DNA of 64,000 nt from Lachnospiraceae bacterium. GTDB lineage: Bacteria; Bacillota; Clostridia; Lachnospirales; Lachnospiraceae. Made by a program: the position numbers and the translations under genes. The notes below the pieces were generated by a model that saw only the letters and a list, made by a program, of their open reading frames with translations, searched no databases and was not told the DNA's origin. This document shows positions 8,053 to 16,701 of this stretch, in pieces; position 1 is the stretch's first letter; each line of letters starts with the position of its first letter. The DNA is taken from NCBI GenBank assembly GCA_022792335.1, contig JAAWAV010000014.1, positions 1 through 64,000 on the forward strand, in the 5' to 3' direction.

Positions 8053-8929
8053 ACAAGAATTAGAACAAAAAGTGGAGGAAATAGAAAAACTTCTCCGTAA
8101 GTTTCTTCCGGAGGAAACTGGGTTTCAAAAAACAATATTTGAGGCGATGAATTACAGTGTACTGGCGGGAGGAAAGAGGCTTCGCCCCCTTCTGATGCAG
8201 GAGAGCTGTCGCCTTTTTGGCAGGGAGGGAAAAGAACTTGGGCCTTTTATGGCGGCTATTGAGATGATTCATTCCTCCTCTTTGGTTCATGACGATTTGC
8301 CTGCCATGGATGCCGACGAGTACCGGAGGGGCAGAAAGACTACCTGGGTGGTCTATGGAGAAGATATGGCGATCCTGGCCGGAGATGCCCTGATGATTTA
8401 TGCCTTTGAAACGGCGGCGAAAGCTTTCCAGGAGACGGATCGGCCGGATCTGGTAGGCGCCTGTATTCGTATTTTGGCGGAAAAAACAGGAATTTACGGA
8501 ATGATTGGCGGACAGACAGTGGATGTAGAGCTGACGGGAAAGCCGGTGCCGGAAGAAAAGCTGGATTTTATCTATCGGTTAAAGACGGGGGCTCTTCTGG
8601 AAGCCTCCATGATGATTGGCGCAGTGCTTGGCGGCGCGGACAGGAAGCAGACGGCTCTGATAGGGCAGGCGGCTTTGGACGTGGGTCTGGCCTTCCAGAT
8701 TCAGGACGATATTTTGGATGTGACCAGCACGTCGGAGGTGCTTGGAAAACCGGTGGGAAGCGACGAAAAAAATGAAAAGACCACTTATGTGACCTTAAAG
8801 GGACTTTCCGCCGCCAAAAAACAGGTGAAGGATTATTCTGAAAGGGCCCTGCAGGCTTTGCAGAGCCTTCCTGTCCGAAATGAGTTTTTAGAGAAATTGG
8901 TTTTTACACTGATTACCAGAGAAAAATAA
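8042..8929 (+). CDS. ispA: Polyprenyl (farnesyl) diphosphate synthase
   Basis: 295 aa trans-isoprenyl diphosphate synthase. The first Asp-rich motif DDLPAMDAD lies near residues 83-91 and the second, QDDILDVTST, near 219-228. It condenses isopentenyl diphosphate with allylic primers, feeding undecaprenyl and quinone-type lipids, and dxs follows 14 bases later. ATG at 8042 is chosen. An in-frame GTG at 8030 would add four residues. Confidence 0.93.
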   Translation: MNFKQELEQKVEEIEKLLRKFLPEETGFQKTIFEAMNYSVLAGGKRLRPLLMQESCRLFGREGKELGPFMAAIEMIHSSSLVHDDLPAMDADEYRRGRKTTWVVYGEDMAILAGDALMIYAFETAAKAFQETDRPDLVGACIRILAEKTGIYGMIGGQTVDVELTGKPVPEEKLDFIYRLKTGALLEASMMIGAVLGGADRKQTALIGQAALDVGLAFQIQDDILDVTSTSEVLGKPVGSDEKNEKTTYVTLKGLSAAKKQVKDYSERALQALQSLPVRNEFLEKLVFTLITREK

Positions 8930-8943
8930 AAGGGGTTAAGTCC

Positions 8944-10905
8944 ATGTTAGAGAAAATCAGTTCTCCGGAGGACCTTAAAGCTCTGGACCCCGGAAAGTAT
9001 CAGGAACTGGCAGCAGAGATCCGACAGTTCCTGCTGGAAAAGGTAAGTGAACATGGAGGACATCTGGCCTCCAACCTGGGAGTGGTGGAACTGACCATGG
9101 CCCTTCATCTGGCCCTTGATCTGCCGGAAGATAAGATTGTGTGGGATGTGGGGCATCAGTCCTATACGCATAAGCTTCTCACAGGCAGACGGGACGATTT
9201 TGACAGCCTCCGGGAATACGGGGGCTTAAGCGGGTTTCCCAAGAGAAAAGAATCGCAATACGACTGTTTTGACACAGGGCACAGCTCTACTTCCATTTCC
9301 GCCGGACTTGGCCTGGTGGAGGCCAGGGATCGGCTGAGGGAAACGTATACGGTGGTTTCCGTGATCGGGGACGGCGCCCTCTCTGGAGGCATGGCATATG
9401 AGGCGCTCAACAATGCTTCGAGGTTAAAAAGTAATTTCATTGTCGTACTCAATGACAACAATATGTCTATCTCTGAGAGTACGGGAGGGTTTTCCAGATA
9501 TCTGTCCGGGATTCGCCTGGGAAGCGGCTATAACAATTTAAAACGGGATGTGCGTCGGGGATTATCCAAGGTACCGGGAGTGGGAGAATCCCTGGTAGAA
9601 AATATCAGTCAGGCAAAAATGGCGCTAAAACAGATTATGATGGTACCGGGAATGTTCTTTGAAAATCTGGATATCACCTATGTGGGACCCATCGACGGCT
9701 ATAACATTCCCCAGATGGTCCGCATCTTTGAGGAAGCAAAACGGATTGATCGTCCGGTGCTTATCCATGTAAAGACAAAAAAGGGAAAGGGCTATGAACC
9801 GGCGGAGCGGTATCCGGCCAGGTATCATGGAGTGACGCCTTTTGACGTGGAGACGGGGAAAAGTTTGGCAAAGGCATCTTCCCCAGGCTATACGGAGGCT
9901 TTCTCCCGCGCGCTGTGCAGACTTGCGGAAAAGGACGAGCGAATTGTAGCCATCACTGCGGCCATGACGGAGGGGACAGGCTTAAAGCGGTTCGCCAGTC
10001 TATATCCGGACCGGTTTTATGACGTGGGGATTGCGGAGGAACATGCAGTCACCTTTGCCGCCGGTATGGCGGCGGGAGGACTAAAGCCGGTGGTGGCTGT
10101 TTACTCTACCTTCCTTCAAAGAGCTTACGACCAGATTCTTCACGACGTTTGCCTCCAGAAGCTTCCCGTGGTGTTTGCCCTGGATCGGGCGGGGCTTGTG
10201 GGAAGCGACGGGGAAACTCATCACGGAATGTTTGATCTGTCGTATCTTGGAAGTATTCCCGGTATGACAGTATTTGCCCCGAAGAACCGGTATGAACTTC
10301 GGGATGGTCTGGCCTTTGGATTAAACTGCGGCGGTCCTTTTGCCATTCGCTATCCCAGAGGATCCGCCTGGGCAGGACTCAAAGAGTACAGAGCGCCCAT
10401 TGAGTTTGGAAAGAGCGAGGTGATTTTCTACGGAGAAGGAATTGCTCTTCTGGCCGTAGGAGCTATGGTGGAGACGTCCCATGCAGTATATGAGGGACTA
10501 AAGGAAGCTGGAATTTCGGCCACACTTGTGAATGTACGGTTTGTGAAACCTATGGATACGGAACTTTTTTCGGAGCTGTCAAAGAGCCACAGTCTTTTTG
10601 TAACCATGGAAGAAAATGTGGAGACGGGAGGATTTGGCGAGCGGTTTGCCGGCTGGCTGAGCGGGCAGGATTCCGGGAGCAGGGTCATAAAAGCAGCGCT
10701 TCCGGACGGATTTGTGGAGCAGGGGGGGACAGAAGTCCTGAAAACGAAACTGGGACTTTCGGCGGAAAGGATTCTGGAGAGGACCTTAAAAGTCTGGAAA
10801 GAAACCAACCGGAAGAAAAACAACAGGAGCAAAAACAACAAGCACGAAAATAACGGGAAAGAAAACAACAGGAAAGAAAATGACTGGAAGGAAAACAGGA
10901 AATGA
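8944..10905 (+). CDS. dxs: 1-deoxy-D-xylulose-5-phosphate synthase with an Asn/Lys-rich tail
   Basis: 653 aa thiamine-diphosphate enzyme making DXP from pyruvate and glyceraldehyde-3-phosphate, the first MEP pathway step. Visible: DVGHQSYTHKLLTGR near 73-87, the ThDP motif GDGALSGGMAYEALNNA near 142-158, and EEHAVTFAAGMA near 365-376. The usual protein ends near residue 620. Here about 33 residues made almost only of N, K, E and R follow (10798-10902), encoded by imperfect AAAACAACAGGAAAG-type repeats. The tail is probably a recent repeat expansion. Confidence 0.95.
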   Translation: MLEKISSPEDLKALDPGKYQELAAEIRQFLLEKVSEHGGHLASNLGVVELTMALHLALDLPEDKIVWDVGHQSYTHKLLTGRRDDFDSLREYGGLSGFPKRKESQYDCFDTGHSSTSISAGLGLVEARDRLRETYTVVSVIGDGALSGGMAYEALNNASRLKSNFIVVLNDNNMSISESTGGFSRYLSGIRLGSGYNNLKRDVRRGLSKVPGVGESLVENISQAKMALKQIMMVPGMFFENLDITYVGPIDGYNIPQMVRIFEEAKRIDRPVLIHVKTKKGKGYEPAERYPARYHGVTPFDVETGKSLAKASSPGYTEAFSRALCRLAEKDERIVAITAAMTEGTGLKRFASLYPDRFYDVGIAEEHAVTFAAGMAAGGLKPVVAVYSTFLQRAYDQILHDVCLQKLPVVFALDRAGLVGSDGETHHGMFDLSYLGSIPGMTVFAPKNRYELRDGLAFGLNCGGPFAIRYPRGSAWAGLKEYRAPIEFGKSEVIFYGEGIALLAVGAMVETSHAVYEGLKEAGISATLVNVRFVKPMDTELFSELSKSHSLFVTMEENVETGGFGERFAGWLSGQDSGSRVIKAALPDGFVEQGGTEVLKTKLGLSAERILERTLKVWKETNRKKNNRSKNNKHENNGKENNRKENDWKENRK

Positions 10906-11696
10906 AGGAACGGCTGGATGTACTTTTAGTATCCGGAGGCTTTGCAGAGTCTAGGGAAAAGGCAAAGGCGATGATTATGGAGGGTCTTGTCTTTATAAAC
11001 GGACAGCGGGAGGACAAGGCGGGCGCTTCTTTTCCGGTAGAATCGCCCATTGAAGTGCGGGGGCAGACGCTTAAGTTTGTGAGCAGAGGGGGGCTTAAGC
11101 TGGAAAAGGCTATGAACCATTTCGGGCTTTGTCTTTCGGAAAAGGTTTGTATGGATGTAGGAGCTTCCACCGGAGGATTTACCGACTGTATGTTGCAAAG
11201 TGGCGCGGCGAAGGTATTTTCCGTGGATGTGGGAAAAGGGCAACTTGCCTGGAAGCTGAGACAGGACCCCAGGGTGGTCTGTATGGAAAAAACCAATATC
11301 CGCTACGTGACCCCGGAGGATATCGGAGAAGGTGTCGCCTTTGCCTCTGTCGACGTATCATTTATTTCTCTGACCAAGGTACTGGGAGTGGTGCGGGAGT
11401 TGCTTTTGCCGCAGGGAGAAGTGGTCTGTCTCATCAAGCCTCAGTTTGAGGCGGGACGAGAAAAAGTGGGAAAAAAAGGGGTGGTCCGGGAACCGGAAAC
11501 CCATCTGGAAGTGATCAAAAAGGTTATGGATTTTGCGAAAGAACTAGGATTTGGGCAAAGGCATCTGGAATTTTCTCCGATCAAAGGCCCGGAGGGCAAC
11601 ATCGAATATCTGCTGCATTTGGAAAAAGACGGAAGGGACCTTTTAGAAATCTGTCCGGAAGCCGTGGTGGCGAGGGCCCATGAGGAACTGAAATGA
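10902..11696 (+). CDS. tlyA: TlyA family rRNA (cytidine-2'-O)-methyltransferase
   Basis: 264 aa. An N-terminal S4 RNA-binding domain (residues 2-60, LDVLLVSGGFAESREKAK) is joined to a Rossmann methyltransferase domain (MDVGASTGGFTDCMLQSGA near 83-101; DVSFISLTKV near 150). The Bacillus homologue is YqxC. It overlaps the dxs stop (ATGA) and the nadK start, so the three genes are probably coupled. The exact rRNA target in this organism is unknown. Confidence 0.92.
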   Translation: MKERLDVLLVSGGFAESREKAKAMIMEGLVFINGQREDKAGASFPVESPIEVRGQTLKFVSRGGLKLEKAMNHFGLCLSEKVCMDVGASTGGFTDCMLQSGAAKVFSVDVGKGQLAWKLRQDPRVVCMEKTNIRYVTPEDIGEGVAFASVDVSFISLTKVLGVVRELLLPQGEVVCLIKPQFEAGREKVGKKGVVREPETHLEVIKKVMDFAKELGFGQRHLEFSPIKGPEGNIEYLLHLEKDGRDLLEICPEAVVARAHEELK

Positions 11697-12517
11697 ACCG
11701 ATTTTATATGATAACCAACAAAGACAAGGATCCGGAGCTTTCTGTGACCAAAAAGATCCGGGATTTTCTGGAGAGCAGGGGGCGGGAATGTGTTCTGAGT
11801 GGGGACAGGTCCATACCGGAAGGATGCGACTGTGTTCTGGTCCTGGGGGGAGACGGGACTCTTTTGCAGGCTGCCAGGGAGCTTCGGGAAAAGGACGTCC
11901 CTCTTTTGGGGGTCAATCTGGGAACTTTGGGCTATCTGGCAGAGCTGGATGTACACATGGCGATTTCCGGTCTGTCTGATCTTTTATCTCAGGGACCGGC
12001 AATCATCGAGGAGAGGATGATGTTAAAGGGGACTCTGTATCGTCAGGGAAAGCCGATCGGTTCAGACATTGCCCTAAATGATATTCTGGTGGGAAGAAGT
12101 TCCGGTTTTAAGATCGTTCGTTTCAATGTCTATGTGGACGAAGAATTTCTGAGCGCCTATGCGGCGGACGGTATGATTGTGGCGACGCCGACAGGATCGA
12201 CTGCCTATAATCTGTCTGCGGGAGGACCGATTGTGGAACCGACAGCCTCTCTTCTGGTACTGACGCCAGTGGCTCCCCATGGAATGTTAAACAGAAGTAT
12301 TGTGTTTTCTGACAGAAGCAGGATCAAGCTGGAGCTTGCCTCCCTTCCGGGTAGGCCGGAGGCGGAAGCTCTGGTAGGCTTTGACAGCGACAGTCAGTTT
12401 CCGCTTCTTCCGGGGGACTTTATCGAAATTGAGAAGGCAGAACGGACTACGAAAATCTTAAAGCTTTCCCGCATTGGATTTTTGGAGACACTTCGTCATA
12501 AAATGTCGGCGGAATAG
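11693..12517 (+). CDS. nadK: NAD kinase
   Basis: 274 aa. It phosphorylates NAD to NADP. The GGDGTLLQAARE motif near residues 46-57 and the conserved VATPTGSTAYNLSAGGP near 162-178 are both intact. It starts in an ATGA overlap with tlyA and is followed by argR 18 bases later. Confidence 0.95.
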   Translation: MNRFYMITNKDKDPELSVTKKIRDFLESRGRECVLSGDRSIPEGCDCVLVLGGDGTLLQAARELREKDVPLLGVNLGTLGYLAELDVHMAISGLSDLLSQGPAIIEERMMLKGTLYRQGKPIGSDIALNDILVGRSSGFKIVRFNVYVDEEFLSAYAADGMIVATPTGSTAYNLSAGGPIVEPTASLLVLTPVAPHGMLNRSIVFSDRSRIKLELASLPGRPEAEALVGFDSDSQFPLLPGDFIEIEKAERTTKILKLSRIGFLETLRHKMSAE

Positions 12518-12535
12518 AACAGGGAGGCAGAAGGC

Positions 12536-12994
12536 ATGAAGTTGGAACGTCACAGTAAGATCGTGGAACTGATCGGAAAATATGAGATCGAGACCCAGGA
12601 GGAACTGGCGGATCGACTGCGAGAAGCAGGGTTTCGGGTGACTCAGGCTACTGTATCCAGAGATATCCGGGAGCTAAAACTTACCAAGGTGCCTATGGAG
12701 CGGGGCGGGCAGAAATATGTGGTGCTCCATAAAACGGACGGCAACCTGAATGACAAATATATACGCATCCTGCGGGACAGTTTTGTTTCCATGGATATGG
12801 CTCAGAATATTCTGGTGGTAAAAACAGTCCCCGGTATGGCCATGGCGGCGGCCGCTGCTTTGGATGCGTTGCACTTCCATGAGATTGTGGGCTGTATTGC
12901 CGGAGACGACGCGATTATGTGTGCGGTGCGGAGTGTGGACGATACAATCATTGTGATGGAGAAGCTGCGCCGGGTTATGGCGGCTTCGTCTTAA
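12536..12994 (+). CDS. argR: Arginine repressor ArgR/AhrC
   Basis: 152 aa. An N-terminal winged helix (QEELADRLREAGFRVTQATVSRDIRELKLTK) and a C-terminal hexamerisation and arginine-binding domain (VGCIAGDDAIMCAVRS). It senses arginine and controls arginine genes. Placement between nadK and recN is the usual clostridial order. Start ATG at 12536 after GGGAGG. Confidence 0.95.
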   Translation: MKLERHSKIVELIGKYEIETQEELADRLREAGFRVTQATVSRDIRELKLTKVPMERGGQKYVVLHKTDGNLNDKYIRILRDSFVSMDMAQNILVVKTVPGMAMAAAAALDALHFHEIVGCIAGDDAIMCAVRSVDDTIIVMEKLRRVMAASS

Positions 12995-13011
12995 GGGAAA
13001 GGAGGGGTTCC

Positions 13012-14685
13012 ATGCTGTTGAATCTACATGTAAAAAATCTTGCACTGATTGACGAAGCGGATGTGAACCTGGGGGAAGGGTTAAATATCCTGACTGGAGA
13101 GACCGGAGCCGGAAAATCCATTCTGATCGACGCGGTGAACATGGCTCTTGGGGCAAAAACAGCCAGAGGGCTTCTCCGGGATAATGGAGAGCCGGCTGGC
13201 GTGGAGCTTCTTTTTGGTATATCAGGAGAAGAAAAGGAGAGAGCTTTAAAGGCGCTTGGCGTGACGCCCGAGGAGGATGGATCCGTACTGGTTACGAGAC
13301 GGATGAGCCATGGAAAAAGTATTTGCCGGATTAATGATGAGACGGTGACAGTATCCAAACTGCGGTCTGTGACGGCCCTTCTGATCGACATCCACGGCCA
13401 GCATGAGCATCAGTCTCTGCTTCATAAGGCGAAGCATCTGGAAATTCTGGACGCCTATGCCAGACTCAGAGAGCAGGCGGTAAAGGAGAAGCTTTCGAAT
13501 GCTTACCGTAGTTTTGTAGCAGCAGAAAAAGAGCTGGCTTCTTATGGAATGGGGGAAGAAGAGCGAATCCGGGAAGCAGATTTTCTTTCTTATGAGATTC
13601 GGGAGCTGGAACAGGCGGGGCTTAAAGACGGGGAGCTTGAGGAGCTGGAGCTTCGTCACAGACAGATGGTAAACGGGGGAAGGATTTTAGAGGGCCTTGG
13701 GAAGGCGATGGAATACGCCCGAGGCGAGGCAGGAGCCGGAGATTTGCTGAGTCGGGCGGTGAGAGAGCTCTCGGAGGCAGCTCATTACGACGAAGGACTT
13801 TCCGAGCTTCTTGCACAGGCGGCGGAGGCAGAAGAACTGGTGAGCGACCTTGGCCGGGCTCTTTCCGACTATGTATCGGAACTGGAATTTGATGACAGAG
13901 AATTGTCAGCGCTGGAGAGTCGTCTGGATTTTCTTCATGGTCTGCAGGTGAAATATGGCAGGACTTATGAGGAAATGACAGAGGCTCTGGAAAAGCGGAA
14001 GGAGAAGCTTCAGGCCTTGCAAGAGTTTGACGAGCGGAAGGAAGCGGCAGAAGCAACGTACGAAAGGTCCAGGAAAAAAGCGTACCGTCTGGCAAGGGAA
14101 CTTTCCGAGATCCGGAAGGAAGAGGCTAAAAAGCTGGTAGAGGCGGTTCAAAGGGCTCTGGTAGATCTGAATTTCCTGGAGGTGCAGTTTTCTGTCAACT
14201 TTACGGAGCTTTCTCACATGGGAAGCGGCGGGATTGATGAAATTGAATTTCTGCTTTCTACAAATCCGGGGGAACCTTTGAAACCTCTGTCTCAGGTGGC
14301 CTCCGGCGGGGAACTTTCCAGGATTATGCTGGCTATCAAGGCGGTTTTGGCTGACAGCGACGATATCCCGACTCTGATTTTTGACGAGATTGATACTGGG
14401 ATCAGCGGGCGGACTGCACAGAGGGTTTCGGAGAAATTAAACGATATTGGACGAAGCCATCAGGTGATTTGCATTACCCACCTGCCGCAGATTGCAGCCA
14501 TGGCTGATTGTCATTATAAAATTGAAAAAACAGTCAAGGGAGGAAGGACAGTTACAGAAGTAACTAGACTAAAGGCTGACGAGGAGATTGAGGAACTTTG
14601 CAGACTTCTTGGAGGCGCAGCCATTACGGAAACGGTGGAGAGAAATGCCAGGGAAATGAAAGAACTGGCGAGAAGCCAAAAATAA
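13012..14685 (+). CDS. recN: DNA repair protein RecN
   Basis: 557 aa SMC-like ATPase acting early in double-strand break repair. Walker A GETGAGKS near residues 29-36, long central coiled coil (about 150-370), ABC signature SGGELSRIMLA near 427-437 and Walker B LIFDEIDTGISG near 456-467. ATG at 13012 with GGAGG at 13001-13005 is preferred. The open frame runs back to 12919 inside argR. A terminator follows. Confidence 0.95.
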   Translation: MLLNLHVKNLALIDEADVNLGEGLNILTGETGAGKSILIDAVNMALGAKTARGLLRDNGEPAGVELLFGISGEEKERALKALGVTPEEDGSVLVTRRMSHGKSICRINDETVTVSKLRSVTALLIDIHGQHEHQSLLHKAKHLEILDAYARLREQAVKEKLSNAYRSFVAAEKELASYGMGEEERIREADFLSYEIRELEQAGLKDGELEELELRHRQMVNGGRILEGLGKAMEYARGEAGAGDLLSRAVRELSEAAHYDEGLSELLAQAAEAEELVSDLGRALSDYVSELEFDDRELSALESRLDFLHGLQVKYGRTYEEMTEALEKRKEKLQALQEFDERKEAAEATYERSRKKAYRLARELSEIRKEEAKKLVEAVQRALVDLNFLEVQFSVNFTELSHMGSGGIDEIEFLLSTNPGEPLKPLSQVASGGELSRIMLAIKAVLADSDDIPTLIFDEIDTGISGRTAQRVSEKLNDIGRSHQVICITHLPQIAAMADCHYKIEKTVKGGRTVTEVTRLKADEEIEELCRLLGGAAITETVERNAREMKELARSQK

Positions 14686-14701
14686 TCGGAAAATACGATA
14701 G

Positions 14702-14757
14702 AAAAGAGTCTGATTTCTTTAAGGGAAAAATTACCGAGAAGGAATCAGGCTCTTTTT
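14702..14757 (+). terminator. Intrinsic terminator after recN
   Basis: AAAAGAGTCTGATTTCTT (14702-14719) pairs with AAGGAATCAGGCTCTTTT (14739-14756), ending in a T-run. The spoIVB promoter begins at the next base. Confidence 0.8.
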
Positions 14758-14787
14758 GCATGGCCTCTGTTTTTTTGTTCCATACTA
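14758..14787 (+). promoter_or_regulatory. Sigma-G promoter of spoIVB
   Basis: GCATG (14758-14762), an 18-base spacer and CATACTA (14781-14787) match the sigma-G consensus GMATR-N18-CATNHTA exactly. spoIVB is a known sigma-G gene in Bacillus, which makes the match credible. The untranslated leader would be about 95 bases. Confidence 0.65.
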
Positions 14788-14890
14788 TAGGAGACGGCAA
14801 AATGATTTGTCGTTTTCTTATGAGTCCTGTGAGGGGCGCGCAGTTATGCAAGACAAATGTCAGAAAAATTTTGAGACAGGGAGGCACGCC

Positions 14891-16168
14891 ATGACACGGA
14901 AGCAGAAATACAGGAGGCTGCTGATACGTCTGATCTGGTTTATGATTATTTTTACCTGTATCTTCTCTTATTATTACATTCGGAATCAGGTTCCGGGAAA
15001 AATTCATGTTGTGGTGGGAGAGGAAGGGACTTTTCGCTTTACGCTGCCCTGGGGAAGTACGCTGGAGACAGAGAGCGAGGAAGTGCTCCTGGGCGGGGAA
15101 TCCAACATTCCGGAGGGAGCAGTCCGTATTTATACAGGAGATTCTTTTACGATCCAGGGAGTGAAAACCGGGAATTACCATATGGATCTGAAACTGTTTG
15201 GCTGGCTGCCTTTAAAGAGCGTCCAGGTGGAAGTGGTGGAAGAACATACCGTCTTTCCTGGCGGAGAACCCATCGGTATTTATTTGGAAATGGATGGAAT
15301 CATGGTGGTCGGAACCAGTGAGCTGACGGATGTCTCCGGAAATGTGGTGGAACCGGCTTATGGGATCATCCAGTCTGGGGATTATATCCTGGAGGCGGCT
15401 GGACGTCCCGTGCCGGATAAGGAAACCTTGATCTCGGCCATTTCAGAAAACGGAGAGAATCCATGTGTTTTTACAATTCGCCGAAACGAGGAGATTATGG
15501 AGGCAAAAGTGGATACGGTGCTTACTGAGGACGGGACGGTGAAGGCCGGTATCTGGGTCAAGGACGACGCCCAGGGGATCGGAACGCTTACTTATGCGGA
15601 AGGAAATGGGAAATTCGGGGCGCTGGGACATGCTATGAGCGACAGCGATACAGGAAAACGGCTGGAATCTTCCGGAGGAAATCTGGAACGGGCCGAAATC
15701 CAGGACGTATTAAAGGGAGAGGACGGTTCTCCCGGTTCTCTCCTGGGAACGATTGTGTATGGGGACGGAGTTTTAGGAACTGTGGAGAAAAATACGGATT
15801 CCGGAGTTTTCGGCTATCTGGAGGATCAGAGTCTCCTCTCAGAAGCGGCAGCTCTTCCCGTGGGTTATAAGCAGGATGTAGAACTGGGGCCGGCCGCGAT
15901 CCGCTGCTCCGCCGACGGGACTTTAAAGGATTATGATATTGAGATCATCAAGGCAGACGTCACCACCGACAGCAACAAGGGACTGGTAGTACAGGTGACG
16001 GACCCGGAGCTTCTTGCACTGACCGGCGGTATCGTGCAGGGCATGAGCGGCTCCCCCATCATCCAGAACGGCAAATTGGTGGGCGCTGTGACCCACGTGT
16101 TCGTGCAGGATTCCACGAAAGGGTATGGGATCTTCCTGGAGACGATGATGGAGGAGGGGAAGCGGTAA
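14891..16168 (+). CDS. spoIVB: SpoIVB serine peptidase (S55 family)
   Basis: 425 aa forespore-secreted protease that triggers pro-sigma-K processing. One N-terminal membrane helix (residues 11-29), a PDZ domain (about 120-200) and an S55 catalytic domain with the histidine motif ALGHAMSD near 243 and the serine motif GMSGSPI near 383. ATG at 14891 with GGGAGG is chosen although the frame is open back to 14756. In many Bacilli and Clostridia spo0A follows, but here a terminator and a HipBA module do. Confidence 0.95.
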   Translation: MTRKQKYRRLLIRLIWFMIIFTCIFSYYYIRNQVPGKIHVVVGEEGTFRFTLPWGSTLETESEEVLLGGESNIPEGAVRIYTGDSFTIQGVKTGNYHMDLKLFGWLPLKSVQVEVVEEHTVFPGGEPIGIYLEMDGIMVVGTSELTDVSGNVVEPAYGIIQSGDYILEAAGRPVPDKETLISAISENGENPCVFTIRRNEEIMEAKVDTVLTEDGTVKAGIWVKDDAQGIGTLTYAEGNGKFGALGHAMSDSDTGKRLESSGGNLERAEIQDVLKGEDGSPGSLLGTIVYGDGVLGTVEKNTDSGVFGYLEDQSLLSEAAALPVGYKQDVELGPAAIRCSADGTLKDYDIEIIKADVTTDSNKGLVVQVTDPELLALTGGIVQGMSGSPIIQNGKLVGAVTHVFVQDSTKGYGIFLETMMEEGKR

Positions 16169-16194
16169 GAAGAAAATCAGAAATTTGCGTATCT

Positions 16195-16238
16195 AAAAAG
16201 TCCGGAAAGGAGACATTGCTCCTTGTCGGACTTTTTAA
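16195..16238 (+). terminator. Intrinsic terminator after spoIVB
   Basis: AAAAAGTCCGGAAAGGAG (16195-16212) pairs with CTCCTTGTCGGACTTTTT (16219-16236). It ends the spoIVB transcript 27 bases after the stop codon. Confidence 0.85.
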
Positions 16239-16316
16239 AATTTGTGAAATTGTGAGCTTGTTCGTACTTTTGCAGTTCTGGTTTTTATCATTAATTTGAC
16301 AAAAATAATATTTAAT

Positions 16317-16349
16317 ATAATTTACAAAATTATCATATTTGTTTATAAT
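16317..16349 (+). promoter_or_regulatory. hipBA promoter with an overlapping palindrome
   Basis: TTTACA (16321-16326), 17 bases, TATAAT (16344-16349). The perfect dyad ATAATTT-ACA-AAATTAT (16317-16333) covers the -35 box, a natural place for an autorepressing HipB operator. The surrounding 100 bases are very AT-rich. Confidence 0.6.
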
Positions 16350-16374
16350 AACAGATGTAAGAGAGGGAGATAGG

Positions 16375-16701
16375 ATGAGTAAAAGAACAACTGTTATTAT
16401 GCCGCAAACAGAAAAAATTTTGGAACGCATGGGAGAACAGATAAAACTAGCCAGGCTGCGGAGAAAGTTATCGACGGAGCTGGTTGCAGAGCGCGCAGGT
16501 ATAAGTCGGGCTACATTATGGTCAATAGAAAAAGGGACGCCGTCGGTATCGATTGGAATGTATGCGGCAGTGCTGCATGCTTTAAATGGAATGGATAAGG
16601 ATTTGGAATTGATTGCAAAAGACGATGTGTTTGGCCGGAAACTGCAGGATTTGGAGTTGGTGACCAGAAAGCGTGCGCCTAAAAAGGATGGAGATCTGTA
16701 A
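16375..16701 (+). CDS. hipB: HipB-type XRE antitoxin/repressor
   Basis: 108 aa with an XRE helix-turn-helix (KLARLRRKLSTELVAERAGISRATLWSIEKGTPSVSIGMY, residues about 24-63). In HipBA modules the antitoxin binds the kinase and represses its own operon. ATG at 16375 after GAGAGGGAGA. The stop shares one base with the hipA start (TAATG). Base composition is clearly lower in GC than the neighbours, which suggests acquisition by transfer. Confidence 0.85.
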   Translation: MSKRTTVIMPQTEKILERMGEQIKLARLRRKLSTELVAERAGISRATLWSIEKGTPSVSIGMYAAVLHALNGMDKDLELIAKDDVFGRKLQDLELVTRKRAPKKDGDL

